Notes under the pieces: generated by a model
What the model was told of the DNA's origin: nothing
Seen by the model: the letters and a program-made list of their open reading frames with translations, nothing else
Databases searched by the model: none
Program-made: the position numbers and the translations under genes
DNA from: Lathyrus oleraceus
Lineage: Eukaryota > Streptophyta > Magnoliopsida > Fabales > Fabaceae
Length of the DNA: 64,000 bases
NCBI RefSeq assembly: GCF_024323335.1
Contig: NC_066581.1
Coordinates: 38,110,199 to 38,174,198 of the forward strand
Direction: 5' to 3'
Part shown: positions 45,892-55,648 of the stretch, in pieces
Layout of the letters: every line of letters begins with the position of its first letter
How positions within the stretch are numbered: position 1 is the first letter of the stretch

Positions 45892-47272
45892 TGTTGGTGT
45901 AAGCCCTAGAGGCCAATACTTTTGGTACTTGTATCGAATTATTTATTAATAATAAAAGGCTTTTTCTTTATTACGTTTGTTTAATAAAGTCCCTAGAACA
46001 GTTAGTCTGTTTAATGTATCAAGTATGACTTAATCATGAGATCACATTAAACATAAGGACAATATTCTTAAAGTATCCGTAGTCGAGCTTTAGTGTGAAG
46101 TGGGATAACATTAAAGCATTAAGACTATTATGTTTGTAGACTGATGATCACATCTCATGGATCATGGATAAAGAGTTATCAAGTCTTAAACATAGGTATG
46201 AATATTATGAGTAATATTTATACCGGATTGACCCGCTATGAGAATACTATATATAAAGTTATGCAAAGTGTCATAAGTTATTCTCATGGTGATAATGGTG
46301 TATACCACTCTTCGACCTGAAACCACTATGGACCCTAGATGTAGAGTCGAGTGCTTTATTGCTGATCAAACGTTGTCCGTAACTGGATAACCATAAAGAC
46401 AGTTGATGGGTACTCCACGAAGCATGCTGAGGGACATGAGTGACCTAGATGGAATTTGCCCATCCTGCATAACAGGATAAATGTCTATGGGCCCAATATT
46501 GAACTGGACAAGGATGACACGGTCTATGCCTTGTGTTCAATATAGACATAAGGGCAAAAGGGTAATTATACACATAAGTATTATCACATAAGGTTTTGTC
46601 AGATCACATGACATTTTCGTGTCTTGGGTAGCAGTGATGTGTTGCTAGATACCACTCACTATTTATTATGTTAAATGCGTGATTTAATATAATTGCCAAC
46701 GTCACGAAAACCTACAGGGTCACACACAAAGGACGGATTGATGAGAGATAGAGTAACTAAGGAATACCGTAAGGTACGGTGCCCTTAAGTGAATTATAGA
46801 ATATCTTAAGGTACGGTGTACTTGAGTGGAATACGAAATATGGTAAGGTACCATGGGCTTAAGTGATTTTGGGCATATTATAAAATATGGGCCAAAATAC
46901 ACTTAAGTGGGCTTTTTAGCTTGAAGCCCACACAAGTGGTTCTATAATAGAACCCTTGTGCAGAAGCATTGATTGCGGTTGCATTATTTTCGTTTTCTCT
47001 CTCTCTCACTCAAAGCCTTCACTCGTACCAGCTAGCACTAAGATTGAAGGAATCCGTTCGTGTGGACTGAGTAGAGACGTTGTCATCGTTCAACGTTCGT
47101 GATCGCTTCGTGTATCTGCATCAAAGGTTTTAATCGTCACAAGAGATCTGCACCAAAGGTTTCAATCGTCACAAGAGGTAAATATTCTATCACTGATCAT
47201 GACCATTCGTAAGGATCTCTAAAGGAGAAAATTTTAATTTCCGCTGCGTTTTTGGACCGCAATTCTCCTTCA
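45892..47272 (+). mobile_element. 5' LTR of copia E (1381 bp)
   Basis: It starts TGTTGGTGTAAGCCC and ends CTCCTTCA. A CACAAGTGGTTCTATAATAG inverted repeat around a TATA-like core lies at 46931-46960, just before a CT-rich TTTTCTCTCTCTCTC stretch, and is the best promoter candidate. Confidence 0.95.
46931..46960 (+). promoter_or_regulatory. Palindromic TATA region in copia E LTR
   Basis: CACAAGTGGTTCTAT is followed by a near-complete reverse complement (ATAGAACCCTTGTG), with TATAATA at the centre. It is repeated in the 3' LTR at about 55302-55331 with one arm change (CACAAATGG). Confidence 0.45.
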
Positions 47273-47273
47273 G

Positions 47274-47287
47274 TGGTATCAGAGCCA
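47274..47287 (+). promoter_or_regulatory. Primer-binding site of copia E
   Basis: TGGTATCAGAGCCA one base after the LTR, the standard initiator-methionine tRNA complement used by most plant copia elements. Confidence 0.95.
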
Positions 47288-47422
47288 CTTACGAAACCAT
47301 GACTCGGATAGCTGTTTATATTCTGTATTAATATGATTAAAAGACATAATGAATCAATTAATTAAACGGGCAATTAAATTTGGCATCATGAGTGTACGAG
47401 TTGGATGATTGATGTTGACTAT

Positions 47423-47638
47423 GCTTCGGAATCCGACATTAGTATGGTGAAGCAGCGATACATCGATCGTCCATATGTTACACGATTGAGACCGATCAAC
47501 TTATATATGATCCTAATGCAAAGTACGGTATATGTGATATATTGTTTCTGTTTCGTTCATTCAAACACTGAATGGTTGTTTTCCTTTGAGCGATCAATGG
47601 TCATTTGCTTCGGAATCCGACATTAGTATGGTGAAGCA
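47423..47638 (+). repeat. 32-bp direct repeat pair, copia E leader
   Basis: GCTTCGGAATCCGACATTAG plus TATGGTGAAGCA occurs at 47423-47454 and 47607-47638, 184 bp apart and identical. Each copy starts GCTTC and ends GAAGC(A), so it can close on itself. Confidence 0.9.
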
Positions 47639-47814
47639 ATGACCTGTTGATCAATCATACTGAATCAACAATCGAGGTGTGTTTGACGGTCTGAAATTGG
47701 CGCATTAGGGTTGGTGACGGCGCAAGGGTTGTGCCGTCAAGGAGTTGTGAATTTAGGGCTTTTTGGAACAGGTCTGTAGATTGTTTCAAAGTTCTGTTAC
47801 GTAACAAGCTGGAT

Positions 47815-47994
47815 GCGTGACGGTCGTAACAAGATGCGTGACGGTCGTAACAAGACGCGTGACGGTCGTAACAAGCCTGTGACGGTCGTCACATGCTTTG
47901 TGACGGTCGTCACATGCTTTGTGACGGTCGTCACACTCACAGATCCAAAATTGCCTGTAACGGTCGTCACACGCCTGTGACGGTCGTCACACTC
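47815..47994. repeat. TGACG dyad cluster in copia E leader
   Basis: Eight sites: three tandem GTGACGGTCGTAACAAG at 17-18 bp, three tandem TGTGACGGTCGTCACATGCT at 22 bp, then two more after an AT-rich gap. The core TGTGACG-GT-CGTCACA is a perfect 7-bp-arm dyad. The same motif is clustered in Athila D at 40581 and 43434. Confidence 0.9.
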
Positions 47995-48424
47995 ACATAA
48001 TCAAAATTTTCGGGGTTTCTGTTTTATGACTATGCAAGAGTTGTGTTGATGCAAAACAATGTCCATTTCAAATGAGTTGTGTTGACCGGGCAGCGGAACC
48101 CCCAGCTAAATCTGCGTAGTGTGATCGGTCGCCGAAATTTAATTTGGTTTTAATTAATTAAAGGAATTAAAATAATAATAATAATAATAATAATGTGTTT
48201 ATTATTATTGCCTTGTGGTGATCAGTTATGGCCTTAGTTATCATTTATTTTGTTTTGGGTTTTTTTAAATACGACCTGCGAGTCGTGCCTCTCCTTTTGA
48301 GCTCTTAATGTAAATTCTTTTCTCATCTCAAACCCTTGTATGTAAAACGAGTTTCTTCTGGAATGTAATGTTATGAAGAAAGAGAAGAAGACAATGTTAT
48401 GAAGAAAGAGAGGATTTTAATATC

Positions 48425-48523
48425 AAAGGAGGACAACCTTGAAGATCTTGCTTGGAGAAGCTTAGAGAAGAATTCAACATTAAAGGAGGACAACCTTGAA
48501 GATCTTGCTTGGAGAAGCTTAGA
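48425..48523 (+). repeat. 42-bp duplication, copia E leader
   Basis: AAAGGAGGACAACCTTGAAG followed by ATCTTGCTTGGAGAAGCTTAGA occurs at 48425-48466 and 48482-48523, with a period of 57 bp. Confidence 0.9.
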
Positions 48524-49217
48524 TCGTTATTAGGTTAGCTTAGGTTCTCTCATTGGCTTGGGAGAACAATTGCGCTAGGGGCCATAACTGTTTCATTGCG
48601 TATGTATGTTGATGCATGTGAATGTATGTGAATGTATGTTGATGCATGTGAGAGACGATTTATATGATAAATAAGCCGGTGAGATCATAACGATTATAAT
48701 TCCCTCAAATTAAATATTAAGTTTATGCTTTCCAAGTTTTAGCACTCATCAAGACTAGTATCGGATAATGTAGGTTTCGCCTACGCGAGGTGCATGTTCT
48801 ATATTAGTAAGGTGCGATGGGATAATTGTAATATCCAACTGCTAAAACAATGGGTCAAACTTAACTAAACAAATTATAATAAGATTATATATGTTTAGAA
48901 GCAAGAGTTGGAAATGATCCATATGATGGATTGGAATAAGGAGTTATTCACCCAACTGAAATTTTCGAGAGTTGTATTAGATACAATTGGAAGGAGTTCC
49001 TACCTAAATAACCTAGTTTTATGTAATCCGCTTACGCGGACTTAGAACAAAGTGAAATATGGATCTCGACCCACTAGAAAATCTTCCAACGGGATTTTCT
49101 GAATCAAATGATGAGGGTCATTTGTTTTGAGTAAAATAGTGGGAGCATATTTAATTAAAGGCCTAATTAAATATGTTATTGATACTTATATTTTCATTAA
49201 TTCTTATGTAGATTACC

Positions 49218-49877
49218 ATGACAACAAACACCTCTAACAACATCTTGCGATCAATCCTTGACAAGGAAAAATTGTCTGGGACAAATTTCCTGGATTGGCA
49301 CCGAAACCTGAGGATTGTCCTCAAACATGATAAAAAATTGTATGTCTTGGAGAAACCTGTTCCTGAAGAGGAACCTCCTAGTTCTGCACCTAAGGCAGAA
49401 AGAGATGCTTATAAGAAGCATGTCGATGATGCCAATGAAACTGCTTGTCTCATGCTAGCTACCATGAACTCAGAATTGCAAAAGCAACATGAGAACATGG
49501 CAGCGTTCGATATGATCGAACACTTGAAGATGCTCTATCAAGAGCAAGCAAGGCATGAGAGGTTTGAAGTTTCAAAAGCCCTTTTTCAAAGCAAGTTAGC
49601 TGAGGGAGCCCCTGTAAGTCCCCATGTGCTCAAGATGATTGGGTATGTGGAAAACCTTGAAAGGTTGGGTTTTCCCCTCGGAAAGGAACTTGCGACTGAT
49701 TTGATCTTGCAATCGTTGCCAGATAGATTCAGTCAATTTGTCCTAAATTTCAATATGAATGGTATGGATAAATCTCTTCCTGAACTGCTAGGCATGTTAA
49801 GAACAGCTGAGCAGAATCTGAAGACAAAAGGGAAGTCCATTCTGATGATCAGAAATGGAAAGAGACAGAACAAAAGG
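49218..49877 (+). pseudogene. gag: Copia E gag, N-terminal part, cut by solo LTR
   Basis: The ATG at 49218 opens 220 in-frame codons up to the insertion. Typical copia gag motifs: LSGTNFLDWHRNLRIVL, ETACLMLATM, LQSLPDRFSQFVLNFNMN. The solo LTR enters after 49877, with AAAGG at 49873-49877 duplicated at 50944-50948, and the gag frame resumes after the second copy. Gag forms the particle; this copy cannot be made intact. Confidence 0.9.
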
Positions 49878-50943
49878 TGAAGGTGAGAAAAACAAGAAAG
49901 GGGGGGTTTGAATTGTTTGAAAAATAAGCGCTTTTCCAAAATGAAAATCACACAATGATTTTATACTGGTTCGCTTATAACACAAAGCTACTCCAGTCCA
50001 CCCGGCCAAGGTGATTTCGCCTTCAACAAGGACTTAATCCACTAATCTTGAAAGATTACAAACAACCCCTAAGAGAGAAGAAAATCTCTTAGTCCTCTCA
50101 AGTCTACAGACTACAAAGAGTCACTTGAGGAAATCAAACAAATAAAAGATACAAGATATGTAATCTAGAGTGCTTCTAAGAAAGCAAGTATTACAAACTT
50201 AAGAACAGATTTTTCACTTAATAAGCAAAAGCTTAGTGAAATTCTTTGAGAGCAAAGATGATTTTCTTGAGCGTGAAATAATTCAGTATAGTTTTGGCTA
50301 GTTGATTTCTTCGTTGCTGAATGTTGATTGCATCTCTATTTATATATGAGTTGGAGTAGAGTTGAATCTGGTGGATATTAAACTGAGTTTACTCCATCAC
50401 TTAAATAGCTTCTGCAGTTTAACTTTTCATCTTTGAAGTGACTACTTACCACAAGTAGTATCTTTTCTCTTGGAAGCGGAGATTAACGTCTCTTTCTTAA
50501 TCAGGAAATCCAATTTGAAAATCTTTACTTGTCTTCAACGTTACTCTTTCATGATTAGCAAATCCATAATCAGAGTATTTGTGTTTCTGGAGAATCTTGG
50601 AATCTTGCTTCTGATGTTGATCTCTTGAGAGTTCAGATGGCGCTGATTACGTTTCTCCAGAATCAGAGCTTCTAGACTTTACTTCATGTTCAGATGCTTC
50701 TGATACTTTGCAGTTTTGTCCAGAGTCAGAGCTTCTTGAAACGAGATTCCACTTTAGATGCTTCTGATACTTGATAATTTGTATCTGATCTTGTTGTGCA
50801 TCTGATGACATCATCAGATTTATTTCTTCTATCTTTAGAACCCTGCACACTTAGAAACTTTTCGTTAGGGTGCCATTTTTCGTTTCATCCTTTGTTATCA
50901 TCAAAATCAAGGAATCTGTTGTAGAACAATTTTTGTTCTTACA
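49878..50943 (-). mobile_element. Solo LTR (1066 bp) inside copia E gag
   Basis: Flanked by a perfect 5-bp repeat AAAGG, starting TG and ending CA in plus orientation. On the minus strand it begins TGTAAGAACAAAAATTG, has a TATA box (TATATAAATAG, about 50336-50346), and ends CTCACCTTCA after a CCCCCCC run. The minus-strand TATA supports that orientation. No internal region is present, so LTR-LTR recombination removed it. The family is probably a legume copia LTR; I cannot name it. Confidence 0.85.
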
Positions 50944-50948
50944 AAAGG

Positions 50949-53900
50949 CCCACCAAGCAGGGTGATAAAGGGAAAGGCAAGGAAGTTGCCAAACCCAGAC
51001 CCACTGTTGCTGCTTTGAAGCCTACTGGAGGCATAGCAAAGGCAGGAACCTACTTCCATTGCGGTAAGACCGGACACTGGAAGAGAAACTGCCCAAAGTA
51101 CCTGGAAGATACGAAGAATGGAGTAGAGACTTCAACTTCAGGTATCTTTGTTATTGAAATAAATTTATCTACTTCTGCATCATGGGTATTAGATACTGGA
51201 TGCGGTTCTCACATTTGTACAAATGTGCAGGGGCTAAAAAGAAGTAGAGATTTGGCAAAAGGTGAAGTTGACCTACGAGTTGGCAATGGAGCAAAGGTTG
51301 TTGCTTTAGCCGTAGGAACTTATGTATTAACTTTACCTAGTGGTTTAATAATTCAGTTAGAGAACTGTTATTATGTACCTGCAATTAGCAGGAATATTAT
51401 TTCCATTTCTTGTTTGGACAAGTTTGGTTTTTTATTTATAATAAAGAACAATTGTTGCTCAATTTATTTGAATGATATATTCTATGCTAGTGCACAAATG
51501 AGCAATGGGTTGTATGTCCTTGATCTCGAAATGCCTATATATAACATTAATACTAAAAGGATGAAACCTAACGAGTTAAATCCAACTTACCTTTGGCATT
51601 GTCGATTAGGCCACATAAATGAGAAACGCATTTCCAAACTCCATAAAGATGGACTCTTGGACTCTTTTGATTATGAATCATATGAGACATGCAGATCTTG
51701 TTTAATTGGAAAGATGAAAAAGTCTTCATTCACAGGAAAAGGTGAAAGAGCGAATGATCTTTTGGGCCTAATACATACTGATGTATGTGGACCACTGAAC
51801 ATACCAGCCAGAGTAGGTTTTCAATACTTCATCATATTTACTGATGATTTCAGTAGATATGGTTATGTGTATTTAATGAAACACAAATCAGAGTCCTTTG
51901 AAAAGTTCAAGGAATTCAAGAATGAAGTACAAAACCAACTAGGTAAGAATATTAAAACTCTTCGATCAGATCGAGGTGGTGAGTATTTAAGCCTAGAGCT
52001 TGATGACCATCTGAAAGAGTGTGGGATCCTATCCCAACTTACTCCTCCTGGAACACCCTAATGGAATGGTATATCTGAGAGAAGAAATCGAACCCTGTTA
52101 GACATGGTCCGATCCATGATGTGTCACGCCGATTTTCCAAACTCCTTTTGGGGACATGCACTATTGACAGCAGCTTACACACTTAACCGTGTTCCATCCA
52201 AAAAGGTTGAGAAGACACCATATGAGATATGGAGTGGTAAGAAACCACATATGTCTTACATGAAGATTTGGGGTTGCGAGGTTTATGTGAAACGACAAAT
52301 TTCAACTAAGCTTGAGCCCAAATCTGACAAATGCTTATTTGTGGGGTATCCTAAAGAAACAAGAGGGTATTACTTCTACAATCCTTCTGAGGGCAAAGTG
52401 TTTGTCGCTCGAACTGGAGTTTTCCTAGAAAAGGATTTTATTTCCAAAGGAACCAGTGGGAGGAAAGTAGAGCTTGAAGAAATTCAAGAATCACAAAGCA
52501 TAGATACACCTATGGAGGAATTAGAGCAGGAAACACAAGAAGTTGTGGAAGAGCAACCTGCTTAAGTAGAACAAGACCAGCGTAGGTCAGGCAGGATACG
52601 TCAACTACCTGAGAGATATGGATATCTCATAACTGATCAAGGTGATGTATTACTCATGGATCAAGATGAGCCTGTGACCTACCAAGAGGCCATAACTGGT
52701 CCCGAGTCTGAGAAGTGGCTAGAAGCCATAAAATCTGAAATGGATTCCATGTACACAAACCAAGTTTGGACCTTGGTAGAGCCTCCTGTAGGAGTTAACC
52801 CTATAGGATGCAAGTGGGTCTTCAAAAAGAAGACTGACATGGATGGTAAGGTACATACCTATAAGGCAAGACTGGTTGCAAAAGGATATAAACAAATTCA
52901 TGGGATTGACTATGATGAAACCTTTTCACCAGTTGCAATGCTTAAATCTGTTCGGATTTTACTTGCTATCGCTGCATATCATGATTATGAAATATGGCAG
53001 ATGGATGTCAAAACTGCTTTCCTTAATGGAAATCTTCTTGAGGATGTGTACATGACACAGCCTGAAGGATTTGACATACCAGAGGAAGCCCAAAAGATAT
53101 GTAAGTTACAAAGATCAATCTATGGATTGAAGCAAGCTTCCAGAAGCTGGAATCTTCGTTTTGATGAAACAGTAAAACAATATGGATTCATCAAGAACGA
53201 ATATGAGCCTTGTGTCTACAAGAAGGTTAGTGGGAGCATGATCGTTTTCATGGTATTATATGTAGATGACATATTACTCATTGGAAACGATATCCCTACC
53301 CTACAACAAGTAAAGTCTTGGTTGGGGAAATGCTTTTCTATGAAGGACCTAGGTGAAGAAGCCTATATATTAGGAATCAGAATCTATAGAGATAGATCAC
53401 AAAAACTGCTTGGCCTAAGTCAGAGTACATACATAGACAAAGTATTGAGACGCTTTAATATGCATGATTCCAAGAAAGGATTCATACATATGCAACATGG
53501 CCTGTGTCTATCAAAAACACAATCCCCTTTAACTAAGGAAGAAAGGGATCGCATGAATAAGATTCCATATGCATCTGCAATAGGATCTATCATGTATGCC
53601 ATGTTATGTACTCGACCAGATGTCTCGTATGCTTTAAGTGCAACGAGTAGGTACCAATCTGATCCTGGTGATGCTCACTGGGTAGCTGTCAAGAATATCC
53701 TTAAGTATTTAAGAAGGACTAAGGACTCATTCTTGATATATGCAGGTCAGGAAGAGTTGGATGTAATTGGATACACCGATGCTAGCTTCCAGACAGATAA
53801 GGATGACTTTAGATCGCAATCTGGTTATGTGTTTTGCTTAAACGGTGGCGCTGTGAGCTGGAAAAGTTCAAAGCAAGATACATTTGCTGATTCTACAATC

Positions 53901-54248
53901 GAGGTCGAGTATATTGCTGCCTCAAGTGCAGTAAAGGAAGCTGTTTGGATCAAAAAGTTCATTAGTGAACTGGGCATAGTTCCTAGCATTATGGATCCCA
54001 TTGGTCTCTACTGTGATAACAATGGTGCTATCGCACAAGCCAAGGAGCCTAGATCTCACCAACGATCCAAACACATACTTAGGCGTTATCATCTCATTCG
54101 AGAGATAATAGATAGAGGAGATGTGAAAATATGCAGAGTACCTACACTTGACAATATTGCTGACCCACAGACAAAGCCTCTTGCGCAGCAGAAGCATGAT
54201 GGCCATACTAGATCTATGGGTATTAAGGGTATGCCTGATTGGCTCTAG
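50949..54248 (+). pseudogene. pol: Copia E gag end, protease, integrase, RT, RNase H
   Basis: A single frame to TAG 54246-54248, broken by TAA at 52059-52061 and 52563-52565, both compatible with CAA to TAA. Order: zinc knuckle (51051-51092) whose first Cys is Tyr (YFHCGKTGHWKRNC), protease WVLDTGCGSHIC, pre-integrase LWHCRLGHINEKR, integrase with HTDVCGPL and LRSDRGGEYLS, RT with WVFKKKTDMDGK, MDVKTAFLNG and YVDDILL, and RNase H with YTDASFQTDKDD and FADSTIEVEYIA. It would make and insert cDNA; stops and the gag insertion make it inactive. Confidence 0.93.
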
Positions 54249-54250
54249 TG

Positions 54251-54262
54251 CTAGTGGGAGAT
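54251..54262 (+). promoter_or_regulatory. Polypurine tract of copia E
   Basis: CTAGTGGGAGAT directly before the 3' LTR TGTTGG, the usual plant copia PPT. Confidence 0.85.
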
Positions 54263-55643
54263 TGTTGGTGTAAGCCCTAGAGGCCAATACTTTTGGTACT
54301 TGTATCGAATTATTTATTAATAATAAAAGGCTTTTTCTTTATTACGTTTGTTTAATAAAGTCCCTAGAACAGTTAGTCTGTTTAATGTATCAAGTATGAC
54401 TTAATCATGAGATCACATTAAACATAAGGACACTATTCTTAAAGTATCCGTAGTCGAGCTTTAGTGTGAAGTGGGATAACATTAAAGCATTAAGACTATT
54501 ATGTTTGTAGACTGATGATCACATCTCATGGATCATGGATAAAGAGTTATCAAGTCTTAAACATAGGTATGAATATTATGAGTAATATTTATACTGGATT
54601 GACCCGCTATGAGAATACTATATATAAAGTTATGCAAAGTGTCATAAGTTATTCTCATGGTGATAATGGTGTATACCACTCTTCGACCTGAAACCACTAT
54701 GGACCCTAGATGTAGAGTCGAGTGCTTTATTGCTGATCAAACGTTGTTCGTAACTGGATAACCATAAAGACAGTTGATGGGTACTCCACGAAGCATGCTG
54801 AGGGACATGAGTGACCTAGATGGAATTTGCCCATCCTGCATAACAGGATAAATGTCTATGGGCCCAATATTGAACTGGACAAGGATGACACGGTCTATGC
54901 CTTGTGTTCAATATAAACATAAGGGCAAAAGGGTAATTATACACATAAGTATTATCACATAAGGTTTTGTCAGATCACATGACATTTTCGTGTCTTGGGT
55001 AGTAGTGATGTGTTGCTAGATACCGCTCACTATTTATTATGTTAAATGCGTGATTTAATATAATTGCCAACGTCACGAAAACCTACAGGGTCACACACAA
55101 AGGACGGATTGATGAGAGATAGAGTAACTAAGGAATACCGTAAGGTACAGTGCCCTTAAGTGAATTATAGAATATCTTAAGGTACGGTGTACTTGAGTGG
55201 AATACGAAATATGGTAAGGTACCATGGGCTTAAGTGATTTTGGGCATATTATAAAATATGGGCCAAAATACACTTAAGTGGGCTTTTTAGCTTGAAGCCC
55301 ACACAAATGGTTCTATAATAGAACCCTTGTGCAGAAGCATTGATTGCGGTTGCATTATTTTCGTTTTCTCTCTCTCTCACTCAAAGCCTTCACTCGTACC
55401 AGCTAGCACTAAGATTGAAGGAATCTGTTCGTGTGGACTGAGTAAAGACGTTGTCATCGTTCAACGTTCGTGATCGCTTCGTGGATCTGCATCAAAGGTT
55501 TTAATCGTCACAAGAGATCTGCACCAAAGGTTTCAATCGTCACAAGAGGTAAATATTCTATCACTGATCATGACCATTCGTAAGGATCTCTAAAGGAGAA
55601 AATTTTAATTTCCGCTGCGTTTTTGGACCGTAATTCTCCTTCA
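54263..55643 (+). mobile_element. 3' LTR of copia E (1381 bp)
   Basis: Same length and ends as the 5' LTR, differing at about 12 places by eye. Followed by the GTCCG target duplicate. Confidence 0.95.
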
Positions 55644-55648
55644 GTCCG

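Larger units (their letters stand above)
47288..49217 (+). other. Copia E long leader
   Basis: 1.9 kb before the gag ATG. It holds a 32-bp direct repeat (47423 and 47607), the dyad cluster (47815-47994), an (AAT)n tract near 48171-48195, a 42-bp duplication (48425 and 48482), and GATGCATGTGAATGTATGT repeats near 48605-48650. No gene is supported. Confidence 0.75.
45892..55643 (+). mobile_element. Ty1/copia retrotransposon E (Tork/Angela-like)
   Basis: Two LTRs of identical length (1381 bp), a perfect 5-bp target duplication GTCCG (45887-45891 and 55644-55648), an initiator-Met PBS, gag-pol in one frame and a PPT. It lies in the integrase gene of Athila D in the opposite orientation. Total 9752 bp, or about 8.7 kb without the solo LTR in gag. 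The integrase-before-RT order makes it copia; Tork/Angela assignment is a judgement from motif flavour and LTR length. About 12 differences between LTRs by eye (below 1 percent) point to a recent insertion, yet pol has two stops. Confidence 0.95.

Noticed and set aside
47815..47994. Possible CRISPR-like array
   Set aside because: Repeats are too short, spacers are 2-8 bp, and the context is a plant retrotransposon leader.
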